From the NCBI RefSeq assembly GCF_036347135.1, contig NZ_CP108938.1:9424001-9488000 (forward strand): a stretch of 64,000 nt of DNA, in the 5' to 3' direction. A model generated the notes under the pieces. That model searched no databases and had not been told where the DNA came from. It worked only from the letters and a program-made list of their open reading frames with translations. Below are positions 44,498 through 53,785 of the stretch, piece by piece (the stretch's first letter is position 1; every line of letters starts with the position of its first letter). The stretch is from Streptomyces sp. NBC_00775 (GTDB lineage: Bacteria; Actinomycetota; Actinomycetes; Streptomycetales; Streptomycetaceae). The position numbers and the translations under genes are program-made.

Positions 44498-45433
44498 CTA
44501 GCCCAGCGCCCGCAGCCCGGGAACGAACGCCACCAGCACCGGAATCACCGGCACCAGCGCGGCCGCCGCCGTCAGCCGCAGCCGCCGGGCCGCCGTGAGC
44601 CGGTCCGGGGGAGTGAGGAGGCGGTTGACGCGCTGCGGGACATGGGCGTCCGGGGTGGGGCAGGGGCCGAACACGCCCCGGTCCTCGTTGAGTTCGACCA
44701 GCGCGAGGGCGATCGTGAGGCGGCCGAAGCGGCGCGATGCCACGTCGTCGGCGGCGAGTTCGACCAGGCGGTGCATCTCGCCGCGGAACGCGGCGAACAC
44801 CGGCACCTGAGGAAAGCCGACGGCCAGCGCGGCCGAACAGTGCAGCAGCCAGTCGTGCCGGGCCCGTGCGTGCCCCTGTTCATGGGCGAGTACGGCATCC
44901 AGCTGGCGCCCTTTCAGACGGCGCAACGCGGCCGTGGTGATGACGAGTTGGGGTGCCGTGCCGGGCAGCCACCAGGCGTCCGGGCGCTCGCCCTCCAGGA
45001 CCACCAGACGGTCGGCGCCGGGCTCCTCGCCGGGCAACAGCGGTGCGCGTACGAGGAGTTCGGCCCGTCGCTGGCGACGGCGCGACCGGGCCCGTACGAT
45101 CTCGCGGGCCAGCATCGCGGCGGTCCAGGCGCCCCCACACGCGAGCGCCACGGCGGTCGTCGCCGCCCAAGTGCCGCCGGTGCTCAGCGCGTAGGCGTCC
45201 ACGACCGAGCGCGGCGCCGAGCCGAAGACATGACCGCGCACGGCCACCCACGCGGCGGCGGCGCTCAGCGTCATCGACAGCGCGCAGCACAGCAGCACGG
45301 CGGCCACTACGCACTGCCACACCCACAGTGCGACCACGGGTTCACGGTCCGGCCAGTCCGCCCTGGCGAGCAGTCGCGGAGCGACCACGGCGGCCAGGGC
45401 GCCGAGCAGCAACAGTGCCGCGGGGACCATCAT
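44498..45433 (-). CDS. M56 (BlaR1-like) membrane metallopeptidase
   Basis: The 311-aa protein starts at ATG 45433, with a second in-frame ATG next to it. Helices at residues about 5-25, 35-60 and 85-105 precede a catalytic domain with the zinc motif LAHEQGHARARHDW (HExxH) and a C-terminal helix. M56 enzymes such as BlaR1 cleave BlaI/CopY-type repressors, but no extracellular sensor domain is present here. No blaI gene adjoins it in this window, although BlaI-like dyads occur at 30.1 and 34.2 kb. Confidence 0.88.
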   Translation of the reverse strand: MMVPAALLLLGALAAVVAPRLLARADWPDREPVVALWVWQCVVAAVLLCCALSMTLSAAAAWVAVRGHVFGSAPRSVVDAYALSTGGTWAATTAVALACGGAWTAAMLAREIVRARSRRRQRRAELLVRAPLLPGEEPGADRLVVLEGERPDAWWLPGTAPQLVITTAALRRLKGRQLDAVLAHEQGHARARHDWLLHCSAALAVGFPQVPVFAAFRGEMHRLVELAADDVASRRFGRLTIALALVELNEDRGVFGPCPTPDAHVPQRVNRLLTPPDRLTAARRLRLTAAAALVPVIPVLVAFVPGLRALG

Positions 45434-45565
45434 GAGGTGAAGCCTATGAGCGGGGCGTCGCCGGTGGATACGGGCTGCGACGGCAAGTGACGTACGCCAC
45501 GGTTTCGTACAGCTGTCATGGCCCGAAGGTGTGCGGGGCCCGGGCGCGCATCGGCGGGTCCGGCG

Positions 45566-46114
45566 TCAGAGCGTGACCAGCATGGCCACCATCGCGATCC
45601 CCATGGACAGACGGCAGGCTTGGGAGAGTTCGGGGCGGTCGCCCCAGCCGAGGGTGCGGGTGCCTCCCGGCGCCGCGGCGGCCAGTGGCAGCAGACGGAC
45701 GCCGGAGCGCAGGACGTAACCGGTGAAATAGAGGAGCAGTACGCCGGTGACCAGGGGGATTCCGGAGCCGCCATGGCCGTGGTGTCCGGGTGAGGCGGCC
45801 ATCACGCCCGCCATGTAGACCATCGCGCCGGCGCCCATCAGATGGTGCAGATGGTGTGGGTTCGTGCGCGACGCCCAGAGGGTGTGTAGGGCGGTCGCGC
45901 CGAAGAGGGCGGCGTAGGCGAGCCAGGCCCAGCGTGGCGGAGTGGCCACCGCCGCGGGTACGGCCATCGCGGCCATGCCGAAGCCCATGAGCGCCTCACC
46001 GCCCGCGGTGCGGCGCTGTTCCTCCACGGGGCTGCGCATCCTCAGCAGGCAGTACGCCCCCGTCGCCGCGCACAGCACGACGAGCAGCCAGCCGGGCGAA
46101 GTCGGTCCATGCAC
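45566..46114 (-). CDS. DUF5134 membrane protein
   Basis: The product is about 182 aa from GTG 46114, six bases after GGGGAGG. Four to five membrane helices include a His-rich region (NPHHLHHLMGAGAMVYM and SPGHHGHGGSG), the DUF5134 pattern. Such His/Met-rich proteins are often near copper genes in streptomycetes. The next gene on the strand is an M56 peptidase, a common pair. A metal role is inferred only. Confidence 0.82.
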   Translation of the reverse strand: MHGPTSPGWLLVVLCAATGAYCLLRMRSPVEEQRRTAGGEALMGFGMAAMAVPAAVATPPRWAWLAYAALFGATALHTLWASRTNPHHLHHLMGAGAMVYMAGVMAASPGHHGHGGSGIPLVTGVLLLYFTGYVLRSGVRLLPLAAAAPGGTRTLGWGDRPELSQACRLSMGIAMVAMLVTL

Positions 46115-46260
46115 CGCGTACCTCCCCGCTCGACGATGTCGGACATCGCACAGTCGGTCAGGGCATGCCCCGGGTGACCGGGGCGCAAGCGAGCGCAAGG
46201 GTGTACGCGGGGGAGCGTGCGGGGGTGCACCGCAGATGGGGAATGTGATGCGCGAGATAC

Positions 46261-46293
46261 TTTACAGATAAAACACCTGCTAATGTTATTGCC
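46261..46293 (+). promoter_or_regulatory. AT-rich promoter of the FUSC-MarR operon, probably leaderless
   Basis: TTTACA at 46261 and TGTTAT at 46284 are 17 bp apart; the expected start of transcription coincides with the ATG at 46294, and no ribosome site precedes it. The local A/T content is high for this genome. Confidence 0.45.
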
Positions 46294-47955
46294 ATGAGTA
46301 GCGCGCCCAGCCCCAGTCCCACCCCCTCACGTGTACGTCGCCTCCCGCTGGCCGGCGTGCTGCGCGTCGGCAGGCCCTCCGACATCTGGTTCAAGCCCGC
46401 GTTCAGCGTTGTCGCCGCGGTCGCTCCGCCGAATCTGACGCTCCTGGCGCTCGGCCGGCTGGACCTGGCGATGTACACGATGGCCGGGTCGCTCTGCGCG
46501 CTCTACGCCCACAACCGTCCGTACGCCGCCCGGGCCCGCGCCCTCGCCTGGGTGGTCCTGGGCATGCTCGGCGGTCTCGCCGTCGCCCTCGTCACGGCCT
46601 CGCTCACCACGGACGCCGTCGTGCTGGTCACCGTCGGCGCGCTGCTCGCCGCCGTGCAGAAGGTGGTGTGCGACGCCACGCGCATCGGTCCGCCCGGTCA
46701 TGTGGTCCTCGCCTTCATCTCCTCCGCGTCCCTGTTCGCGCCCCAGACGCTCGGCCAGGTGCCCGGCCATCTCGCGCTCGGCGCGGCGGCGGGCGCCTGG
46801 GCCTGGATCGTCGGCATGGCCCCCGGGCTCGTCCGCCCGCACGGACCGGAGCGGCGCGCCACCGCACACGCCCTGAACGCCGCGGCCGCGTACGTGGAGA
46901 CGCGGGGGAGCGGTGACGCCGCCGCCCGTTCCCGCGCCGCCGCGGCCGCCGCCGTGCACGGTGCCTGGCAGTCGCTGCTGTCGACCGGCGCCCGCTCCGC
47001 GCCCCGGCGCGCCCTCGAACGGCTCGTCGTGCGCGCCGAGGTCGCGCTCGCCGCGCCCGCCGACACGGAGCCCGAGCGGCTGCGCGGGTGGGCCCGCGCA
47101 CTGCGCGGCACCGGACCCGTTCCGCGCCCGGACGACCTCGCCGACGCCGCCGACGAACTCCTGGGCGTGGAGGCCGCCCTCGCCTTCGGTGAACAGCCGC
47201 TGCTGCGCCGCCTCGGCCCGCTCGCCCCCATCGCCCTGCGCACCGCGCTCGGCTGCGCCCTCGCCGGATACGTCTCGCTCGCGTTCGGCGTCGGCCGCCC
47301 CTACTGGGCGCTGGTCACCGCCGCCTCGCTCTACCAGGCCAACGTCACCCTGACCTGGAGCCGAGGCGTGCAGCGCGTCGTCGGCAACCTCGTCGGCGTG
47401 CTGGTCTTCGCGGCGATCGCCCCGCTCGCCCATCTCGACCAGACGCTCCTCGTGCTGTGCTGCCTCGTCTTCAACTTCGGCGCCGAGGCCCTGATCGGCC
47501 GCAACTACTGGCTCGGCAGCGTCTGTGTGACCCCCATGGCCCTGCTCATCACCGAGTTCGCGCGCTCCCAGCAGTCCGGCGTACTGATCACCGACCGTGT
47601 CGTGGACACTCTCGTGGGCGCGCTGGTGGGCTTCGTCGCCGCGGTCGCCGTCACCAACCGGCGCGCCGGCAGCCGTATCGAGCAGGCCCTCTCCACGGTG
47701 GACCGCGCCCGCGACCACGCCCTCACGGTCCTGGCCGACGAGCGTCCCGACTCCGGCGCCCTGGAGTCCGCCCGCCGCGGCCTGGCCGCCGCCGTGGTCG
47801 ACCTGCGCGCGACCGCCGACGCCGCCGCCGGCGAATGGTGGCAGCGCGCCCTGCCGGAGGAGCGGGTCATGCGGGCCGAGCAGGCCGGACACCGTACGCT
47901 CGCGGCGACGGTACGACGGCAGGGACTGCACTGCTTGGAGGGCGCACAGGCATGA
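46294..47955 (+). CDS. FUSC family integral membrane protein (aromatic-acid-exporter type)
   Basis: The 553-aa protein starts at ATG 46294, probably on a leaderless mRNA. Two hydrophobic blocks (about 30-180 and 305-460) and a long soluble insert (about 180-300) give the duplicated FUSC/AaeB layout, with a cytoplasmic C-terminus. Members export small aromatic acids or other toxic compounds. It overlaps the following MarR gene by four bases (ATGA), so the pump and regulator are co-translated; the regulator probably controls the pair in response to the compound. Confidence 0.85.
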   Translation: MSSAPSPSPTPSRVRRLPLAGVLRVGRPSDIWFKPAFSVVAAVAPPNLTLLALGRLDLAMYTMAGSLCALYAHNRPYAARARALAWVVLGMLGGLAVALVTASLTTDAVVLVTVGALLAAVQKVVCDATRIGPPGHVVLAFISSASLFAPQTLGQVPGHLALGAAAGAWAWIVGMAPGLVRPHGPERRATAHALNAAAAYVETRGSGDAAARSRAAAAAAVHGAWQSLLSTGARSAPRRALERLVVRAEVALAAPADTEPERLRGWARALRGTGPVPRPDDLADAADELLGVEAALAFGEQPLLRRLGPLAPIALRTALGCALAGYVSLAFGVGRPYWALVTAASLYQANVTLTWSRGVQRVVGNLVGVLVFAAIAPLAHLDQTLLVLCCLVFNFGAEALIGRNYWLGSVCVTPMALLITEFARSQQSGVLITDRVVDTLVGALVGFVAAVAVTNRRAGSRIEQALSTVDRARDHALTVLADERPDSGALESARRGLAAAVVDLRATADAAAGEWWQRALPEERVMRAEQAGHRTLAATVRRQGLHCLEGAQA

Positions 47956-48602
47956 CGAGAGCGGATGGGCGGGCGGAGACCGGGGCTGCCCCTGCCGGGC
48001 CGGCGGAGACGGAGAGCGCCGCTGCCGGACGGGCGGAGAGGGAGAGCGCCTCCGCCGTTCGGGCGAAGGCGGGGAACGGCTCTGCCGAGCGGGCCGCGCC
48101 GGGCGACACCATGGCCGCCGTCGTGCGGCAGTGGCACACCGTGCGCCCCGACCTCGACACCGGGCCCATGGAGGTCATCGGCCGGGTCAACCGCTGTGCC
48201 GCGCTCCTTCAGCAGGCCGAGGACGCCCCGCTGCGCCGGGCCGGGCTGACCCGGCCCGAGTTCGACGTGCTCGGCACCCTGCGGCGCACGGGACACGAGC
48301 TGACCCCCAGCGAGATCGCCCGCGAGACGTTCTCCTCGGGCGCCGCCGTCACCAAGCGGCTCAAGCAGCTGACCGAGCGCGGTCTGGTCGAGCGACGTGG
48401 TGACACCCGGGACCGCAGGGTCGCCCATGTCCGGCTCACCGACGAGGGCCGCGAACTCGTCGACGGCATCCTCCCCGAGCAACTCGCCTACGAGACAACG
48501 GTTCTGTCCGGGGTCGACCTGGGCCGGCAGCGTGAACTGGCCGAACTGCTGGGCGAGTTGCTCGGACAACTGGAAGGCCGGCTGGGGCTGCCCCGGACCT
48601 GA
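47952..48602 (+). CDS. MarR-family regulator with a repeat-encoded N-terminal extension
   Basis: The product is 216 aa from ATG 47952 (ATGA overlap). Residues 1-50 are an Ala/Glu/Gly-rich tail encoded by four 30-bp tandem repeats; the MarR domain starts near residue 54 (MAAVVRQWHTVRP) and has the wing helix IARETFSSGAAVTKRLKQLTERGLVERRGDTRDRRV. Translation could alternatively begin at ATG 48112. It probably represses the FUSC operon. The extension is not part of normal MarR proteins. Confidence 0.92.
   Translation: MTRADGRAETGAAPAGPAETESAAAGRAERESASAVRAKAGNGSAERAAPGDTMAAVVRQWHTVRPDLDTGPMEVIGRVNRCAALLQQAEDAPLRRAGLTRPEFDVLGTLRRTGHELTPSEIARETFSSGAAVTKRLKQLTERGLVERRGDTRDRRVAHVRLTDEGRELVDGILPEQLAYETTVLSGVDLGRQRELAELLGELLGQLEGRLGLPRT
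47971..48090. repeat. Four 30-bp tandem repeats encoding the MarR N-terminal tail
   Basis: Units start exactly at 47971, 48001, 48031 and 48061, beginning GGGCGGAGAC or close variants and containing GCTGCCGG-like centres. Each encodes ten residues, so copy number can change without a frameshift. The last unit is the most diverged. Confidence 0.85.
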
Positions 48603-48742
48603 CACACGGCAGCGTGCGGTGACGGACCGTTGACATGAGATGAGCGCCACTCCTACGTTCGGGCAGGTCGGTTCGGCATCCCGGCTGATGTCCGACATAT
48701 CGAACGGTGGGGTCTCGTCGAGGCCTCGGGAGGGGAGACAGC

Positions 48743-51265
48743 GTGACGCTCACCATCGACCTGGGGACCGACACCGGAGCCTTCCACGGCGGCGCGAGCG
48801 GCACTCTCTACGGCCTGTACGGCGACGGCGTGCCCAGCCGCAACGTCGTCGAGGGCATGTACGTCCGCACGGTGTCCACCAAGGCCCAGGGCGGCACCCA
48901 GCACCCCGGCGCCGACGCCCTCGACATCCTGCGGCCCTTCGTGGACTCCGGCGGCAAGGACGTCTACGTCTACATGACCGACATCTACCGCGGCTTCCCC
49001 TACCAGTGGCCCGGAGCCACGGGGGAGGAACGGCTCGCCGGCTTCATGACGCTGATCGAGAAGCAGGTCCGTCAGGTCCTGACGACGGGCGACTACAAGT
49101 CCCATGTCGTGTATGTGCCGTTCAACGAGCCCGAAGGCAACATGTTCGGCACGCAGGAGTGGAGCTACAACGGGATCTCCTGGCACACCGACCCGCAGTG
49201 GTACTTCGCCGCCTGGAAGGACGCCGTCCGGCTCATCAAACGCCTCGACCCGGACGCCCGCGTCGCCGGCCCCAACACCTGCGTCCTGTACGAAGAGGTC
49301 AAGGGCTTCCTGGAGTTCGCCAAGGCCCACGGCGTGCTCCCCGACGTGATCACCTGGCACGAGCTGTCCACGCCCGCCGCGATCCGCACCAACGTCGCCA
49401 AGTACCGCCGGATGGAACGGGATGTGGGGATCGGCCCGCTCCCGGTCAACATCAACGAGTACGCGCACAACTACCACTTGTCCGTGCCGGGCCAGATCGT
49501 CCAGTGGATCTCCGCCATCGAGGAGTCGAAGATCGACGCCGACATGGCGTACTGGAACATCGACGGCAACCTCAACGACTCGGCGGTCGAGGCGAACAAG
49601 GGCAACGGCCAGTGGTGGCTGTTCAACGCCTACGGCCGGATGACCGGCCGCACGGTCCGGGTGACCGCGCCCCGGCCCAACGTCCAGTACACCCTCCAGG
49701 GCGTCGCCACGCTCGACCGGGACAAGCGCCAGGCCCGGGTCCTCCTCGGCGGCGAGAGCGGTTCCGCCGACATCGCGTTCGCGGACGTCCCGGCCGAGAT
49801 CTTCGGTGACACGGTGCACATGCGGCTCCACGAGATCCCGTGGACCGGCCAAGTCGGCGCTTCCGCACAGCCGTTGCGGCTCCGGGACCGCGAACTGCCC
49901 GTCGTGGACGGGAAAGTGACTCTTAAGCTGGCGGACCTCCATGAGATGTCCGCCTACGAGGTCATCCTCTCGCCCGGCGGTGACGGCGCCGTTCCCCTGC
50001 CGCCGTCGGTGGGCTGGCGAGCGACGTACGAGGCCGTGAACGCCACGTACACGGGCGGCGGTTACTCGAAGAACGGGCCCGAGGGTTCACCCGCGGACGT
50101 CGACAAGTTCGCCTCGTCCGGCACCCACCACGTCGGCGGGCTCCGCACCGGTTCCGACGGCGTCCTCGCCTTCGCCGTCGAGGTCCCGCAGGACGGGACG
50201 TACGACCTGAGCGTCTTCGCCAACTCGTACAACCTCGACGGCCTGGTCGAGGAACAGGGCCCCACCAACGTCTTCCTGCGCGTCGACGGCGCGGACCCGC
50301 AGGAGCTGCGGCTCCCGCTCGGCTACAAGTGGGTGGTGTGGGGGCACACCGACACGCAGGTCCGGCTGACCGCGGGCAAGCACACGATCACGCTCGCCGC
50401 CCAGGACCCCGACCTCGGAGTCACCAACGGCGACGCGATCATCGACAAGATCGACCTGGCGCTGCGTGACGAGCGGGTGACGGCTCCCGCGGTGTACGAC
50501 GCCGAGTACGCGGTCCTCGGCGGCGGGGCACACGTGAGCTACGCGCACCGCGGGGCCTCGGGGCCAGGGGCGGCCGTGCTGCCCCCCGGAGGCACCGCCA
50601 CGTTCTGGGTGCACGCGGCGGCGGACGGCGAGGCGACCGTCACGGTCGATCAACTCGGGTCTGGCGAGGGCGTGTTGACCGTCAACGGGGAGATGGCGGG
50701 ACGGCTGGGGCGGACTCCGCGGTTCCTGGCCGGCGGCATCAACAAGCTGACGGTCACCGCCACTTCAAGCCGACTCGTCCTCGACCGGCTGCTGGTGGCA
50801 CCGGGACAGGGTCACCTGAAGACCACCGTGTACGCCGCCGAAGAGGGCACCGTGACGGGCGACGCGAAGGTGACCGGCGCCCACACCTTCGCCACCGGCG
50901 GAAAGGCGGTCGACGGCATCGGCAACGGGGCCGCGGGCGCGCTCACCCTCACCGTCAGGGCCGCGCACACCGGGCGGCACGCCCTCACCATCCGCTACTC
51001 CAACGGCGAGCAGGCCCCGGCGACCCACTACAACCCCGACCCGGTCTGCCGCCACGCGGACATCTCCGTCAACGGAGAGCCGCCGCGGCGGGTGCTCTTC
51101 CCCACCACCTTCCACTTCAACAACTTCTGGGACCTCACCGTTCCGGTGACACTGAGGGAGGGCGCCAACACCCTCACCTTCACGAACCAGGACCTGAACC
51201 AGCACCCGCAGCGCTCGGCATACGCTCCCGTCATCGATCAGGTGGCGGTGACACCACTGGCCTGA
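48743..51265 (+). CDS. GH39-like clan-A glycoside hydrolase with carbohydrate-binding modules
   Basis: The product is about 840 aa from GTG 48743, behind AGGGGAGA. Residues 1-310 form a TIM-barrel with a likely acid/base in VYVPFNEPEGNMF (Asn-Glu) and nucleophile in VNINEYAHNY, the clan GH-A pair. A beta-sandwich (about 310-410) and two CBM35/CBM6-like modules (about 425-575 and 690-840, the latter with LTIRYSNGE) follow. There is no N-terminal signal peptide. The substrate is unknown; xylosidase or related activity would be a guess. Confidence 0.7.
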   Translation: MTLTIDLGTDTGAFHGGASGTLYGLYGDGVPSRNVVEGMYVRTVSTKAQGGTQHPGADALDILRPFVDSGGKDVYVYMTDIYRGFPYQWPGATGEERLAGFMTLIEKQVRQVLTTGDYKSHVVYVPFNEPEGNMFGTQEWSYNGISWHTDPQWYFAAWKDAVRLIKRLDPDARVAGPNTCVLYEEVKGFLEFAKAHGVLPDVITWHELSTPAAIRTNVAKYRRMERDVGIGPLPVNINEYAHNYHLSVPGQIVQWISAIEESKIDADMAYWNIDGNLNDSAVEANKGNGQWWLFNAYGRMTGRTVRVTAPRPNVQYTLQGVATLDRDKRQARVLLGGESGSADIAFADVPAEIFGDTVHMRLHEIPWTGQVGASAQPLRLRDRELPVVDGKVTLKLADLHEMSAYEVILSPGGDGAVPLPPSVGWRATYEAVNATYTGGGYSKNGPEGSPADVDKFASSGTHHVGGLRTGSDGVLAFAVEVPQDGTYDLSVFANSYNLDGLVEEQGPTNVFLRVDGADPQELRLPLGYKWVVWGHTDTQVRLTAGKHTITLAAQDPDLGVTNGDAIIDKIDLALRDERVTAPAVYDAEYAVLGGGAHVSYAHRGASGPGAAVLPPGGTATFWVHAAADGEATVTVDQLGSGEGVLTVNGEMAGRLGRTPRFLAGGINKLTVTATSSRLVLDRLLVAPGQGHLKTTVYAAEEGTVTGDAKVTGAHTFATGGKAVDGIGNGAAGALTLTVRAAHTGRHALTIRYSNGEQAPATHYNPDPVCRHADISVNGEPPRRVLFPTTFHFNNFWDLTVPVTLREGANTLTFTNQDLNQHPQRSAYAPVIDQVAVTPLA

Positions 51266-51298
51266 CAGCCCTTCCTGAGGCGATGCTTCCGGGTCACC

Positions 51299-51817
51299 AT
51301 GGGCGCCATGACCGATGGACTGGTGCTGCCGCCCGGATCGGGCCGCCGGATGGGTACGTCCGGGATGACGCTCAAGGTGGGGGCCGAACACTCGGCTCTG
51401 TGGTCGGTGTTCGAGGCCGAGGTCGGGCCAGGGTTCGACGTGGGCGCCCATTTCCACGACGAGGCCGAGGAGTTGTTCTACATAGTCGACGGCGAACTCG
51501 ACCTGCTGGCCTTCGAACCACGGATCAGGACGGCCGGGGACTGGCAGAGCTGGGAGTCCGGGAGCGGACAGAAGGTCGCACGGGGTGGTCCGGGCAGTCT
51601 GATGTACGTCCCCTCGGGCTGCCCCCACGGTTTCGCCAACCCGGGCTCCACTCCCGCCCGGATGCTCTTCCTCGCCGCGCCCGCGGGCCACGAGCACTAC
51701 ATCCAGGAGATCGCCGACATCCTCGACGCCCCCGGGCCGCCCGACGTGGCCGCCATCGCGCAGGTGCGGTCGCGGCACGGCATCCATCAACTCACGCAGA
51801 TGAAGCCGGGACAATAG
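51299..51817 (+). CDS. Cupin-domain protein
   Basis: The product is 172 aa from ATG 51299 (ATG 51308 is also possible). One cupin domain shows GAHFHDEAEELFYIVDGEL (metal-binding His residues and Glu) and VPSGCPHGFANPG with the fourth His. The metal centre appears complete. It may be an isomerase, dioxygenase or binding protein; the reaction cannot be told. It follows the glycosidase by about 30 bp and may be in its operon. Confidence 0.85.
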   Translation: MGAMTDGLVLPPGSGRRMGTSGMTLKVGAEHSALWSVFEAEVGPGFDVGAHFHDEAEELFYIVDGELDLLAFEPRIRTAGDWQSWESGSGQKVARGGPGSLMYVPSGCPHGFANPGSTPARMLFLAAPAGHEHYIQEIADILDAPGPPDVAAIAQVRSRHGIHQLTQMKPGQ

Positions 51818-51884
51818 TCTCGCCGGCCACGACTACCGGACCTGTGGCTGACATACCGGCGCCGGATCCGCACGCAGGGCCCGG

Positions 51885-52649
51885 CTAGCCCTCCTCGCCC
51901 GCGACATGGACCCCGAACGCCGCACCCTGCGGGTCCCGCAGGACGGCGATCCGGGGCCCGTGCGGCACGGACATGGGCTCCATGAGCAGGTGGCCGCCCG
52001 CCGAGAGGGCGGCGTTCGCCGTGGCGTCCACGTCCTCGACGGAGAAGTACGGCATCCAGTGCGAGGGCACCTCGTGCGGGAACTTGTCGTCCATCGTCAC
52101 CATGCCGCCGAAGTCGGCACCGTCGATGCCCCACTGCGGGTACTCCTCCGAGGCGCTCACGGTCCAGCCGAACACGCCCGTGTAGAACTCCGTGACCCGG
52201 TCGGGGGCGCGGGTCATCAGCTCCACCCAGCCGAGCGCCCCCGGCGCGTTGAACAGCCCCGCGCCGGGGAAGGCCCGCGCCTGCCACAGCTGGAAGGCCG
52301 CTCCGCCCGGGTCGAACGCCACCGCGAACCGGCCCACGTCCAACACGTCCATCGGGCCGAGCACGACCGTGCCGCCGGCGGCCCGCACCGCGGCCACGGC
52401 GGCGTCCGCGTCGGCCACGGCGAACGACACGTTCCAGGCGACGGGCTGCGACTCCTGGTACAGCGGGCTGATCGCCGCGACCGCCGCGTCACCGAGGTGC
52501 GCGACCGTGTAGCCGCCCGCCTCCGGCCGCGGATCCGTCTCCGGGCGCCAGCCGAACAGGTCGGCGTAGAAGCGCTTGGCCGCCTCCAGATCGCTGGTCC
52601 CGAGCTCGGTCCAGCAGGGTCCGCCGGTCACCGGCATGTCGAGCTTCAT
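51885..52649 (-). CDS. VOC-superfamily protein with two glyoxalase-like domains
   Basis: The 254-aa product starts at ATG 52649, behind GGAAGGAA. Two repeated VOC units are visible, beginning PCWTELGTSDLEAAKRFYADLF and GWVELMTRAPDRVTEFYTGVF, each ending in DPGGAAFQLWQ or DPQGAAFGVH. Such double VOC proteins are common in actinomycetes and may bind or detoxify small molecules. Metal-binding His/Glu residues are partly missing. The exact role is unknown. Confidence 0.88.
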   Translation of the reverse strand: MKLDMPVTGGPCWTELGTSDLEAAKRFYADLFGWRPETDPRPEAGGYTVAHLGDAAVAAISPLYQESQPVAWNVSFAVADADAAVAAVRAAGGTVVLGPMDVLDVGRFAVAFDPGGAAFQLWQARAFPGAGLFNAPGALGWVELMTRAPDRVTEFYTGVFGWTVSASEEYPQWGIDGADFGGMVTMDDKFPHEVPSHWMPYFSVEDVDATANAALSAGGHLLMEPMSVPHGPRIAVLRDPQGAAFGVHVAGEEG

Positions 52650-52782
52650 GAGGTTCCTTCCGCACGATCACGACGTTCCTTACGCAGCAAGACCCCTTCA
52701 GAAAACGCTAAGCCCGGCCCGCCGTACCAGCCAGCCCGGATCGCGCGGAAGGAGAAGGGGCCCAGACGTGCGGCGGCGCGCC

Positions 52783-53169
52783 TCAGGGCCGGTAGCGCAG
52801 CGGATGATCCTCCGGGACCTCCACGATCACGATCTCGGTGCCGTCCGGATCCGCGATCCACATCTCGATCAGCCCCCACGGCTCCTTGACCGGCGGCCGC
52901 AGCACGTCGACACCCGCCGCCGTCAGCTCCTCGTGCGCCGCCGTCACGTCGTCGACCTGGAGCCATAGCTTGAGCGCGGGGGAGGGCGGGGTCTCGGAGC
53001 GCCCGGCGACCTCCAGGAAACCGCCGCCGAGGAAGTAGACGGTCCCGCGCTCGGGGCCCGTACCGAACTCGCGGTAGACGGCGAGGCCCAGCTGCTCGCC
53101 GTAGAAGGCCCGGGAGCGCTCGGGGTCGGTGGGACGCAGGAGGGTCCGGCTGCTCAGTACATGCACCAT
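52783..53169 (-). CDS. Single-domain VOC protein
   Basis: The product is about 128 aa from ATG 53169. It shows the betaalphabetabetabeta pattern: RTLLRPTDPERSRAFYGEQL and IEMWIADPDGTEIVIVEVPEDHPL. It is typical of glyoxalase/bleomycin-resistance proteins and probably acts as a dimer. The divergent GNAT gene begins 70 bp away. The substrate is unknown. Confidence 0.87.
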   Translation of the reverse strand: MVHVLSSRTLLRPTDPERSRAFYGEQLGLAVYREFGTGPERGTVYFLGGGFLEVAGRSETPPSPALKLWLQVDDVTAAHEELTAAGVDVLRPPVKEPWGLIEMWIADPDGTEIVIVEVPEDHPLRYRP

Positions 53170-53239
53170 GCACCCGGAGCGTAGGGGAGGGTTACGCTCG
53201 TCGGTGCCCCAGCCGCGCCACTGAACGGAGAATCGCTCC

Positions 53240-53782
53240 ATGGATACCGCCGCCGCCACCGGACTCACCTTCCGCGACGCCACCGACGCCGACGTGGACG
53301 CCCTGGTCGTGCTGATCGAGTCGGCGTACCGCGGTGACTCCAGCCGGACCGGCTGGACCACGGAGGCGGACATCCTCCAAGGCCAGCGGACCGACCCCGA
53401 CGGTGTGCTCGCCGTCATCAAGTCGTCCGACAGCCGTCTGCTGACCGTCGAGCGGGACGGCGAGGTCGTCGCCTGCTGCCAGCTCGAACACCGCGGCGAC
53501 CACGCCTACTTCGGCATGTTCGCGGTCAGCCCCACACTCCAGGGCGGGGGCCTCGGCAAGGTGATCATCACCGAGGCGGAGCGGACGGCCCGCGAGACGT
53601 GGGGTGTCACGGAGATGCACATGACCGTGATCTCCGTACGCGACGACCTCATCGCCTGGTACGAGCGGCGCGGCTACCGCCGTACGGGAAAGATGACGCC
53701 CTTCCCGTACGGCGACGAGCGCTTCGGCATTCCGCAGCGCGACGACCTGCAGTTCGAGCTGCTGGTCAAGCCGCTGACGTGA
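53240..53782 (+). CDS. GNAT-family N-acetyltransferase
   Basis: The 180-aa protein starts at ATG 53240. It has the acetyl-CoA site MFAVSPTLQGGGLGKVIITEAE (motif A, Q/GxxG) and the later WYERRGYRRTG strand. It would acetylate an amine of unknown identity using acetyl-CoA. It ends 3 bp from the stop of the convergent glycerophosphodiesterase gene, leaving no room for a terminator. Confidence 0.9.
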   Translation: MDTAAATGLTFRDATDADVDALVVLIESAYRGDSSRTGWTTEADILQGQRTDPDGVLAVIKSSDSRLLTVERDGEVVACCQLEHRGDHAYFGMFAVSPTLQGGGLGKVIITEAERTARETWGVTEMHMTVISVRDDLIAWYERRGYRRTGKMTPFPYGDERFGIPQRDDLQFELLVKPLT

Positions 53783-53785
53783 CGT

